Below, piece by piece: positions 24,407 through 36,400 of a stretch of DNA of 64,000 bases. The position numbers and the translations under genes were made by a program. Each line of letters opens with the position of its first letter. Within the stretch, counting starts at the first letter, position 1. Source of the stretch: Phoronis australis (taxonomy: Eukaryota > Phoronida > Phoronidae); NCBI GenBank assembly GCA_002633005.1, contig NMRA01000662.1, positions 71,375 to 135,374 of the forward strand. The letters are read 5' to 3'. A model generated the notes under the pieces. That model made no database searches, was not told the origin of the DNA, and worked only from the letters and a program-made list of their open reading frames with translations.

Positions 24407-24492
24407 ATGAACGGCATTATCCACATCACATCCCAGTTGTTGGCAAAGCCCTACATTCCTGCCACTGTCACCAGAATGGCAGCTGGAACTGA
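24407..24492 (+). CDS. KMT2E: KMT2E-like coding exon 1
   Basis: Encodes [20 protein letters not shown] followed by VTRMAAGTE. The internal MAAGTE matches human MLL5 MAAGSE, which also lies about 19-24 residues after the start. The exon ends GA|GTAAGT in phase 2. Met24 has a stronger Kozak context (A at -3, G at +4) than Met1, so initiation there is possible. Confidence 0.85.
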
Positions 24493-27400
24493 GTAAGTAC
24501 TACACCTTCCAGCATTAGTTGGCAAAGTTTCTTGTCAAGTCCTTTTTTCTTGCACAATGGAGAATGTATTTTTGTCTAATCAACATGAACTTGGAACACA
24601 ACATGTCGGTCCTCTGTGTCTGGAGGCCAGCTGCAGGATGATGCTCTGGTGGTGATTCTCGAATTTTCACTGTGCGGAGCTCGCGCTGCAAAGTAGTTTG
24701 AGTGATTCTCATGAAAATTGGAGTGCCGATAAATCTCGTCAAAAACTATCTGTAGTGTTCCACCTGTTTCTCGTTATAATGCTGTTCTTGAGAATTCTTG
24801 GCTTTTTTTTACATTTTTGTATCAATTGACCCCTATTGTAGACAACTTTTTGTTCATGGACACGATATGATGGATCACTAGCTCTACAATCAGTTGTTTT
24901 TAGTTGAAATCAGGCAACAGGTGGTGCTGAGGCAGCTATTTTTGAATTTTCTCTTTATGGAGCCTTACAGATCTTCCTGAAACTGATTTTGTGAAGAATT
25001 AGAGGCAGTGTTGCATCCATTAAACACTATGACATACCATCTATTACACACTGACTTACCATCCATTACACACTATGACTTACCATTCATTACACACTAT
25101 GACTTACTGTCCATTATTTCATATATATGAAATAAGGACATTTTATACGTCACATAATCAACTGTGATATACGGGAAAGTAGAGCCATCAGTACATTACA
25201 GTAGAGGCCGTATTCAACGGTAGAAGCCGTATTTCACTGTTGGTGGGTGTGCAGTCTTCTGGTGTAGTATATTTGCGTGTACAATGCCAAATTTTATTTA
25301 CCTCAATCATTTGGGTTACCTAAATCATTAATCCAAGGCATCGTTGCTGAAAACGCAGTTTTACTGCTATGTGCCAGTCCATTTCTGTAAGTGGTTCTGT
25401 ATCTCCATCGTCAAAATCAAGTCATTTGTGTTTCCAGGCTTGATGTGGTCGAGGCACCTGCCGTCAACAGCCAGTCATACAGCTCACCTCCTCAGACTTA
25501 CCCTGGCTGTTATGGACTCCCCTACCAGGTAAGTGCTTCTGTAACCGTGCTAGTTGAACTTGTGAAAGCAGGATTTCTGTGTAATACTAGATGGTGTGCT
25601 GTTCAGGCATTTTTGTTTGCAACTTTTTCTTTGGGATTTTGCCATAGTCTTATGTTTGAGTTACCATGTGATGGTCCATTATGGTTAATGGGTTGTGTGC
25701 GTGTTTTGATAGCAGGTGTACTTGTGCTGATTTCAGACCATGATACTTAGTGAGACGTCATGACCCTCTGGCACATTTGTCAACTGCTTGTCTGCAGATT
25801 CAGTCTGAGTGTTATGCTGGCAGTTTTTATGTCTTGTCATGTGTGCAGGCATTATGCTACATAGGGTACGCTATTGACTCCCTGTACAGGATGAAGTAAC
25901 GAAAGGGTTGTGATGGTTTGCTGATGCTAGGCTGATTTACGCGTGATTCAAAATCTGACCTAGGGGTAACATAGGACTAATGGAAACTGTCCTCAGATAT
26001 GCCAATCATGTGATGTCCTCTGGTGGTATATATATATATATATAGAAAGTTTGAAAAACACTAGTTCACTATGGAGGAGCACAGGGACACATGTAATGCA
26101 GTTGGAGAGGTTGAGTTATGGCTCACTCTATACAAAACACTAGTAATACTGTATGCTTCTTGAAAAAGTTTGATAACATGCGATGTGTGTAAGTTGACAC
26201 ATGCTCGTTAGTGAGCTTCGTACTAACACTGGTAAGGCCCTCCTTAACTCGTGCCACTGAGCCTGCTTGTATTTGATGCGTTGTAGCAGTTTATGAACGA
26301 GGTTTCCCATCTGCTGGATGTGTGTGCCTGCTTGTATGATTGAGTGTCTGGAATTGATGTTTGTCGAATACCGTGTGGAATATGGATTTCACGTGTTCTA
26401 ATTGTTGTTTGTCGTTGGAAGCAGCGCTGGTAATGTAGTTATCTCAAACTTGAGACTCACTTGCCTGCATTTTTTTGTGAATGAATGTTGATGGTTGTCA
26501 GAACACTGTTTAACTGAAAATTCAAGCTAACAGTAGGCTAGGCTTGGGAGATGTGGTAGCGCTGCTATAGATTCATTTCATAAATAAAGCATTGTCTTGG
26601 GTATTATCCTGCCTGATGTCAGTGGTACAGATCAATAGGTTAGCCTGGCATGGTAAACAGCCAAACATACATACCAGTACTTCATGATGTATTCTACCTG
26701 AGTTGATCAATGAATTTATATAGCTTGGCAAACAATGATCTGTCCTTTCAGTGGCCATCGCTTGATGAATGTCTATTGACTAGTGCCAGCAGTGTGTCAA
26801 TAGGTGTTTAGTGGTCCACCAATACTGTACCATGTTAGCTGGTCTCACAATACTGGCTATTGTACACCCAGTTGTTGTGTGTGTGTGTGTGTGTGTGTAC
26901 AGCATCATTTGTGTTTGTGGCTTGGTGGTTGTAGTAATAGCTTGGTATCTGTGGCTGGTAGTCAAGTAGTCTCTCTGCTAGTAGATGATGACTTTTAGCC
27001 AGTAAAGTTAGCTAGAGATGTGCTGGTGCAAGTCTCCCTGTCTTTGTCACCTTCCCCCTTGGTGGCTGAACTCTACTCTGCCCAAGGATTTTGCCCNAAC
27101 AGCCAAACATACATACCAGTACTTCATGATATATTCTACCTGAGTTGATCAATGAATTTGTATAGCTTGGCAAACAATGATCTGTCCTTTCAGTGGCCAT
27201 CGCTTGATGAATGTCTATTGACTAGTGCCAGCAGTGTGTCAATAGGTGTTTGGCAGTCCACCAATACTGTACCATGTTAGCTGGTCTCACAATACTGGCT
27301 ATTGTACACCCAGTTGTTGTGTGTGTGTACAGCATCATTTGTGTTTGTGGCTTGGTGGTTGTAGTAATAGCTTGGTATCTGTGGCTGGTAGTCAAGTAGT

Positions 27401-30400
27401 CTCTCTGCTAGTAGATGATGATTTTCAGCTAGTAAAGTTAGCTAGAGATGTGCTGGTGCAAGTCTCCCTGTCTTTGTCACCTTCCCCCTTGGTGGCTGAA
27501 CTCTACTCTGCCCAAGGATTTTGCCCGACTGGGACGTCCCTCAAGATTTAGAAAGGTCTGTTTATGGTTGGTTCATGAGCACATTCGTAGTTGAATTGTT
27601 CTCTGTCATTTTTCTGGAGACACATTCGTGCTCTATGATAGTAGTCCACTCAAGTTTTCAAATACAATAGTGCTAAATGTGTTTGTTATTGCTGTTTTTT
27701 GTTATGGTCTTCGTTTGGGAACTGTTTAGCTCATTTCACTTTTGATTTGATACATTTAATCCAAGCACAGCCTTGTTACTTTATTTTTGGTTGTTGGTTA
27801 TTGACTGACAGTGATTACTGTGTGGTATTTGAATTGATCGTGTAGTCGTTGCCTAATATACTGTTACTGGGTTTTGTGATTGAGGATTCTGTTGATAGAA
27901 TTCAGGTGTGTGCGTGCTTAGGAGGTTGTTGTAACTGTGTCCGACTGTGACTGTGACTTGATAACTGTCAGAGAGCTGGAATACTGATTTGGACTTTCAG
28001 AATCCAGTTGAAAGTAACTACATCATTGAAATTGGTTTTGCCGAAATCTTAGACCAACTTGTTCAAAGTAGGCTGGCTTCCTTGTTCACTCATTGCGTTT
28101 CTTTCTCATGAACATATTATATTCTCCTCTATTACTACTCTATTCTTTTGAGTTAGATCTTATTTCATTTCTGACATACCATAATTTCTACAACTAAGTA
28201 CAAATTGGGGTTCGTAAGAAAGGAAACATGGTTTTGGTTTTTCATCACAAGAAAACACTTACAGTAAGAATGGCTGCAGCTTGTGAGTGAAGGACATGCG
28301 TTGCCCAGTAATTTCTGATGAACAACTTCAAAATCAAAACACTGAATCCATCGTATCTCTGACTTTGACACAGGATGAATTTCCAGTTCGATAACTTCCA
28401 CCTCCAAAAAGTTCCAAATTGAAATTTATTGGATTTGGAAGTCATATCGACTGAGATTGTCAACCCAATAGTTGTTGTGTTGAAGTGTGTTTCTGGGAGA
28501 AATTAGTTATTCATATAATACAGGCATTTCTAGTGTATCCTGTGTCTCTGCATCAAATGGAGTATTGATTGTAGATGACTAAGTGACAATTATAGCATTT
28601 TCAATAGGAATTGAATTTGTACTTTTGAAACATTTGAATTACATCTTGTGAAATGCATTCCAAGTCCGTCAATATTTGATTGTCGAAGTGAGATTCCAGA
28701 TTAAGCATGCTGTTTTATTTAAGATGTCAAAGCTCGATCAATACTGTTTTGTTATGTTTGTTTGCACTGGGTTGTATTTGTGCAGTCGTAGCCTTCATGT
28801 CCACGAAACTAAAACTGTGAGTGGGCAAGTTTTTTCCAAGTGTTATAAATTGTGCAGTTGGGAAGAATGTAATAGTGGTAACTTGTTCTGGTGAACAATT
28901 TTATTTAATCTTTCTCAAAGGTATTCAACTCATTCATTTTATTGGATGTGTTTTTAGGATCACAACTATGGTCAGCCGCCACCCATGTCTCCCAAGGCCC
29001 TCACCCCCATTGAGATTGACCCCATCATAGAGACGCCCATCGAGTCAGCGGCCACTGTCACTGTGGAGACGACCCATGTGGCCCCTGGTGATGATCAGGT
29101 TGACGACAGCGTGACCCGTTGTATCTGCGACTTCACACACGACGATGGTTACATGATTTGTTGTGACAAGTGCAGGTAAAGTCAGTTTTGTTGTTGGACT
29201 TATGATGGAATGTCTGCCAGTGTCAAGTGCTGTAATAGCTTGTAGGGACATGGCTCAGTGGTAAAAAGGTACTTGAAGCCTGTGAAGGGTTGTACATGAA
29301 GCAGGTGTGACGTTAAGCAATACATTAGGAACACTGAACAATTAGTGCTCCCATGCAGTCTGTAACAAGATGTGCCAAGACTAGATCATATGTCCAAGTT
29401 CATGGTGAGAGGCCCATATTGTAATGTGGTTTTCCTCTGTGGTAAAAAATGCAATTGTTGGTGTCAATAAAGCCATTTGTTGATGCATTTAAGAAATGGC
29501 AAGTGTGAGCTAGGGAGGGACTGTGTCATTGCTTGTTGTGTTGCCTTTGACAGTGTATGGCAGCACATCGACTGTATGGGCGTGGATCGAGACCACATCC
29601 CAGATGTTTACTGCTGTGAGCTGTGCGAGCCCAGAATATTCGACAAGCAGCGTGCCGTCGCCCTCCAAACTCAGAGAAGGCAAGAGATAACAGGTAGGTA
29701 TAGGTGATTGCGTCTAGGCTGCAGATAGAGCAATTATAGCAAGCAGTCACTGCTATTGTTGGTGTGCACCTATTTCAGCCTGTCTGCTGGTGAGGGAAAC
29801 ATCTCTCCCCATTGGTGCTTTGTGCCCATGATCTGTTGTGGAAGGGTGCCCACAGCGCAGAAATCGGTTCTGAAATTTGTTAGATGAGTAATTGTTAATA
29901 AAAGTAAACAGTGTAAGAAAGGGTTGTGAAGTGTAATTAAGCTGTCTTTATGACCAGTGTAAAATGTCATTCCACAAAAGACTGGAGCCATTTGTACACT
30001 TGTTGTACTCGTGAAGCTGAGGTGTGCTGCCTGGCAATCTTATGACTTGTGTTTTTAGACGGGAGTTCTAGCGAAGAGGAGAAAGTGTCGTCAGCCTACA
30101 CAGCAGTGACTGGTAGAACGCCCACCTCCTTCATGCTTAGACAGAAAAACAAGAACTCTGACAAGAAGAGGAAACGGAGGGACTCTGCCAAGTCAGTGGA
30201 CAAGAATGACAAGAAACAGAAGAAAGCCAAAAACAACAAACTGGATAAAACGGTCGACGTAAAAAATAATAAGGTACTTGTTTTGTCACTGATAGCTTTT
30301 CTCTTTGTCAGTTTTAAGTGCTTCGTGACGCAATGTAGGTCGTTCTTTAACGAAAGAATTTAACATGTAAATGAGTACAACAATTTGAGTTGGCTTTTTC

Positions 30401-33400
30401 ACTCTTTGAATCTAAATTTCCCCATTAATTTAGATATTTTACATCATTAATGAGTGGAATTGGCATACGTGGTTTTTGAATGACCTTATTTTGGTTTTCA
30501 GAAAACTACAAAGAATGGTGCTAAAAAGGCGGTGTCCGTGGCCAAGGTTACGCGTAGGCTGCCGCCGGCGGATTGTGTGGAGGAGGATGAGAATGCGCGT
30601 GAAGCGTGGGATAGCTCGCATCACTCGTGGACGGACACGTACGAGGAAGCCAAAACCAACCAGTATAGCGGCGACATAGAGGCTGTGCTGGCACTCAACA
30701 GTCTCAATGGGGCCATCGTAAGTGAAGATGCGGGAGTACCCTGGTGGGCCCCGATGTAGCCAGTCTTCAAATCTATATAACTGTAGTTCAAACTGCAATT
30801 GTTTTTTTTTAAATCAAAATTTGTTCTAGTTTGAATATAATGAGGTGTACGTAATAGAAAATCTGTTTGAGTGTTTCATTGGCATTCTTTTTTTGAGAAT
30901 CTACTTAGTTGTTAGACCCTTTCTATGATAGGTTCGGAAAAATATTTTTACGACAGTTTAGAATTTGGAATTAAAACACATTTTTATTCATTGATGACAA
31001 GACACCTAGTCAATTGGCTGTCCGTCATATTTCAGTGGGCGGAGCCTAGTCTTTCCAAGCAGCTGCAGGTCCAGCTGTGCAAGGTGGCGTTCGTGCAGAA
31101 CCAGAAGCGTGGATTGTTGGCGACGTGTGACGTCTCGAATTGCCAAACTATCATTGAGTACAGGGGTTACTTCATGCAGCGTGACCAGTTTGATGTGGAA
31201 AACAAGTTCTACAAAGAGTGAGTGTTTAACTTTGCAAACAAACTGCCCGAGATCTTTCTGTGTTCTGAGCGGAGTACAACCAGCAGCATAAATTACGTAA
31301 ATGAGTATTAGAAACCCAAGAGGGCGTGGTGGTTTGTGAGTGATGTTTACATTACTTATTTTTTCAAGTTTTTGATGTTTCCTATGAGAAATGTTTTCAG
31401 TGTCTGAATCCAGGTTCTAATTTCTAGAAAGTTCATTGGATGGTTACGGTGTCTATTTTTATGACACACCTGCTCTGATGACAACCCGAGGTTCAGTACA
31501 TTTGGTGTATCAGAGGGCTGCCAGCTGTTAGGATATACTCGTATGCTGCGTACTTTTAGAGGCCTCACTTACCTAGAGGCTTTAAACGTTCAGGATTTTG
31601 AGCATTTTCATTTTACTTTTTTATGAAAATTCAGCAGAAAGTTTTAGTTTATCTGTAAAATTATTAACTTCTTGAAGCGCTAGTTAGTCGCTGATTAAGG
31701 TAGAGTTTCGGAGGACCTGACTACTGGTGTGCCCCCTAGTGGTAATTTTAGTTTTTTACGTTTCACTGTGTATCTTCAAAGTTCCTCAACAGATTTTCAT
31801 AAAATTTTAAAGATAGACATCTATTGGTGAGTTGATGCTATCTTCTTGTTTTGGATGGAATCGAGGTATTTTGCACCACCTAGTGGCCATTTTTGCTGTT
31901 TTTAAATCTTGTTTTGGCATCCACCCCTGTATCAACCAAATCATTCTAAGGATGATTTTGAAAATTGATGTATATGTTCTCAGTGTGAAAAGGACATTTG
32001 ATGATGGCGACTGACTACTCTGGCACCTCCTAGTGGTAGTTTTGTTTTGTTTTGCGCCCATAACGGTATCTCATAAACCCACTGCAGGATCTTTATTAAA
32101 GTTAGTAAGAGTATTTGTATGAAGATAACAACAGATGATCACTTTCAGGCCGATCCAACGGACGCTTTGCCCACTAGTGGCAATTTCATTTTATTCTGTT
32201 TTCCTTTATTTTTCTGAAGTTCCTTGACAGATTTTTACGAAATGTTGCATGTTCCTGTTTTTGGATGGATTGTACGTTTGTGTGCCATCTAGTGGCCATT
32301 TTTATGATACAAATAAATAATCCTAAAAGCACATCATTTGTAATGCATTCGTGGGTGCATTTCAACACTCCGCATTGCTCTTGTTAGTTATTGCTGGCCA
32401 CATAAAATGACCCAGCTGGTCAAGATGACTAACTTATTAGGCCTAGGCCTAGGCCCAGGGTCTTATCTTTTTACTCAACATCGTATTAGAAAAAATATTT
32501 CGACATTTATCATTTTCTTTGAGAATGAAATCAAGATAATTATCTATTATTTTATTCTTAAGTGTATTATGAATTGCGCAAACAACTGCACAGTCCAAAT
32601 TTGCACTTGATGACTCCCAAATTCGAATTAAAAGGTTGGGCAATAGTCAGATATAACGTGCCTGTATTTTGAGAACCTGTTTGATGCCCGTTATTCATTG
32701 TGCAATAGCTTCCGAAGATGGCTGCTGTGAGTAGCCGAAACTGTCAAGGTACAGCGTTTTTGCTTGGTTGTGTTAATAAGAATTAATCTATGTGTTCTCT
32801 ACCAACCTTATGAAATTATTTAGAGCTTTAAACTCAAGTTTGATTTCAAGTAAAAAGATTATGTCCCAGCTTTTGGTTCTTCGCAAGCCCTGAAATCACT
32901 TTCTTTGTTGGTTTTTCAGGGACTCGCCATACGTGTTGTTTTACAATAAGTGTGACAACATGGATCTGTGTGTGGACGCTGCCAAGTACGGCAATGATGC
33001 TCGCTTTGTACGCCGCTCCTGTATGCCTAACGCTGAGGTCAGTTGCTAACGTTATCTTACCTATCGGTTTTCTTCTACGTGTCATCTTAAATCTCCTCGA
33101 TTTATCCTCACAGTTATGCCTTATTCATTAGACGAGTAAAACTGATGGTGTATTTTGATTTGTTTTGTATTCCTCTCTTCGTGTCAGAGGCATGGTTGTT
33201 CTTGACCTTGACCTGTGAATAGGGAGGTACAGCAACTGTCGGTAGCAAGACGGCAGGGCAGACGTCTCTTGTGTCTACGCTCTGTTCTTGTCATCGAGAA
33301 CAGGCCTATTGCTCAGATACATTTGTTGAGAAAATTCTCAGCCTGTCGCATGTTGCAGCACCTAAACAGTTGAGTGATGGACTTCTAATTCCAGTCTGCA

Positions 33401-36400
33401 ACATTCCTCCAGTTAGTTGCATCTTCACTTAGCCTCGCCGTGCTGTCAATTTCAGGTGCGACATGTTGTGGAGAGTGGCAGTATAAGCTTGTACATCTGT
33501 TCTACCAAGGACATCCCCTTGGACACAGAGGTGACCATCCCTTTCGACTTCAATTACCGAGATTGGTAAGTTTTCATCTAACGTGGTGTAGTGTATGCAA
33601 ATACTACTTTGGTGGAATTTTGAAAATTCCCATCTGTTGTCGCAGTTTCGCATGTTACCACTGTCGTGTATTTGTACTCAGCCAAGGTAACAATATTTAT
33701 ATAAATGTATTGTGTGTCTTTCAGTGACTACTGTGTAGATTGCGCATGTAACCGTGCCAGTTGCTCTGTGAAGAAGTTCTTCAAGAAGTCCAAGGCTAAA
33801 GAAAATGATGTGTAGGTTTTTCTTGATAACAGTTGACCATTATATAGCAGTTCCTTATATAAATGCTGGAAGAGTGGTGCTATATCCTTATGTGGGGTCA
33901 TCGTGAGGTTGTGGGCTATATTCTTGTGTCTGGTCCTCATGAAGTTGGGTACCGTGCGAAGATAGGAAGAGATACGATACGTGTGTAATAATCTAGTGAC
34001 CGACTAGTTGCCATTTTGTCTTGTTGTACATAATACACGGTGTCGTGACCAGTGTTGGAGTGAATTGTTGATTCTAAAACACGTTGATATAAAGCAGAAC
34101 TCATTGGCACGTGTGGAAAGAAGGTAAAACGGACACTCGCAACAAATTAGTAAATCGATTGGAAACGTTTCGTTGTTTGACCTCTAGGCCAGTGAAGAGA
34201 AAGCAGCGCAGCAAGTCGGCACCTGACGGGAGGTCTACTGACGACCCCGCCCCCACGGACACTGCTGGTCCAGTGAACTGTAAGAAGAAGAAGGTGATGT
34301 CCCCACTCAAGCTGTCCACAACATCCACCACTGTCCCAGTAAGGTTCTGTCTGCTTGACGGACACTGTTAGTCATTACTCTCTCTCTGAAATGTCAGTAG
34401 GTGGACGTTTGACTGAGTAAGGTTACCAAGTTAGATGATTGTGTTTGGTAGAGTTTCTGTTGGGTTGTATCTAGCAGTATATGATTATGGTCCAAACTGT
34501 GAGTTAGCCTCAGTCTTAAGTTAGCATGTGATGATCCGTCATATTTAATGGCTGGTGTGTGCGTTGTGCGTATATATTGATATATGTACTTGTGCTTTCA
34601 TCAGCCATCATGTCCCTCTAACACGTTGATTGTCGCCGTTTTTTATGTCTTACGTGTGCATGACACTACATAGACTGACATACATTGACTTTCTGTACAA
34701 GAAAAAGTAACCAGAAGGTTGCGTTGGGTTGCTGATGCTAGCCTGATTTACATGCGATGCAAAATCTAACATAGGGCTAACTTTGGACAAATGGAAACTG
34801 TCCTTTGATGTGCTAATTATGTGGTGTCTTTGGGTTTACATAAAAAGTTTAAAAAACACTTATTTCATTATGGAGCAGCACAGGGACATGTGTAATGCAA
34901 TATGCAGAGTTTAGGCAGTCAGTAATCTGATGCCAACTTTTTTAGTTTCTTTGTTTTTGTTATGCAAGGGAGTTTTGAACTGTGGTAATTCAATCTTGAC
35001 TAGAGCCGCATTCATTTGTACAAAGTAGCGATTTGATAGTGCTGTGATTCTCCACAAAAATAATTGCCAAAATGTTCATTTTTTCGTTTTTCAAAGGCTG
35101 AATACCTTGCTGCAAATAATAGAATCATGACCAAATGTTGTTTTATGGCATCTTCGCACCATGCTAGTAACAGGCTGAAAATGCCTTTGTCTCTGTTCTT
35201 GTGAAGCAATTTTGCAAACTAAAACTTGGACTTGTCTACCATATTGCCTGCTAAGTAAGTGAAGAATAAGAGTGATTAAAGTTGGGCTCGATGGTTAGAT
35301 AGATGGTTGGTGCTCTTGTAACCGTCTCCTTGGTTTACAATTGAATATCTATCTTAAGTTAGGTCTATTTAGGTCTAGTGAGTTGTGGTTCCCTGTCTCA
35401 CATGTCTTTCCTCCTATATAGAGTGTGACCAGTCCTCCTCTCACAGTGGATACCTCTGTGCCTACCACGCTTGCACCTTCAAAGTCTCCCAGCGGCTGTG
35501 GTGCCCCAGATCCCGCGGTCACATCCGAGATATCCAATGATGGCATGGTTGCCGAGTTGGATGAGAAGAAATTGGTATGTATCATAAGTGTTGATATTGC
35601 TGATTGAAATACACTTCTATACTGTAGAAACTGACATGGATGAGTTGAAAGTGATATATTCTGTTCTTATTCTAGCTTTTTCTACCAACCTCCAACAATT
35701 CATCTGTTTTTCTTCACTGTTTGTTTTCTTGAGGAACTGGCAAATTTCAGTGCTGAAGACAATTTCTTCCGACGTCTTTATAGTTGCCACGTCTCCAGAA
35801 AAACCCGATTTGATCTGTACTCAAATAGATTTCTGCCAATACGCGGCCATTTGTAAGAAATAAACTCGAATTTATGATTCTGCACAGGCGTAAGAATACA
35901 TTTGACTTCCTAGCTTACACGAATCCCCCCCAACATGATTCATAGATTGCCTGGTAACCATGGCTACCAGCAGCGGTCTCCTCGTTGCACTTTGTTGTGT
36001 TGTGTTGACAGACGAGAGAAGAGCGCAAGATGCTGGCCATTATGAGGGCGTTTGAAAAGCTGGAGAAACGACAGGAGCGCCGGAAGGAGGCGCTGGCGAG
36101 GCTAGAACACAAGAAGCAGGATGACGAGGTCGGTGACAGTGATAAGGTCAAGGTGGAGGTAAAGGTGGAGGTGAAGGACGAGCGCGTCGAGGCAGTGCCC
36201 CCACAGCCGGACGCTGTGGACGACGCGTCTGCAGAAGTGGCTCCCCCCGTGGTCGAGGTGAAGAAGGAACCAACAGCGAAGAAGAGGAAGACGAAAAGTA
36301 ACAGCACACCAGCCAGGAGGTGAGTGAGTGACAATTGACTCGTGTTAGTTTTATAACCACTCCAAGAGTTTTTAAGAATTTCTGTAGCTGTTTGTGGTTC

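Larger units (their letters stand above)
25529..28957 (+). other. KMT2E-like intron 2
   Basis: No exon seen. It contains an interspersed repeat (25663-26110), (TA)n at about 26028-26043, and a duplicated block around the N at 27097. The final 1.4 kb before exon 3 shows nothing notable. Confidence 0.6.
29176..31035 (+). other. KMT2E-like introns 3 to 6 (short, between exons 3 and 7)
   Basis: Introns 29176-29553, 29694-30058, 30274-30501 and 30718-31035 flank exons 4 to 6. Near 29245 intron 3 has catggctcagtggtaaaaag, which resembles a tRNA A box, but no matching B box follows. Nothing else was seen. Confidence 0.55.

Noticed and set aside
29240-29300. tRNA-like A box (ggctcagtggt) in intron 3
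   Set aside because: No B box at the right distance and no cloverleaf could be drawn; at most a decayed SINE head.
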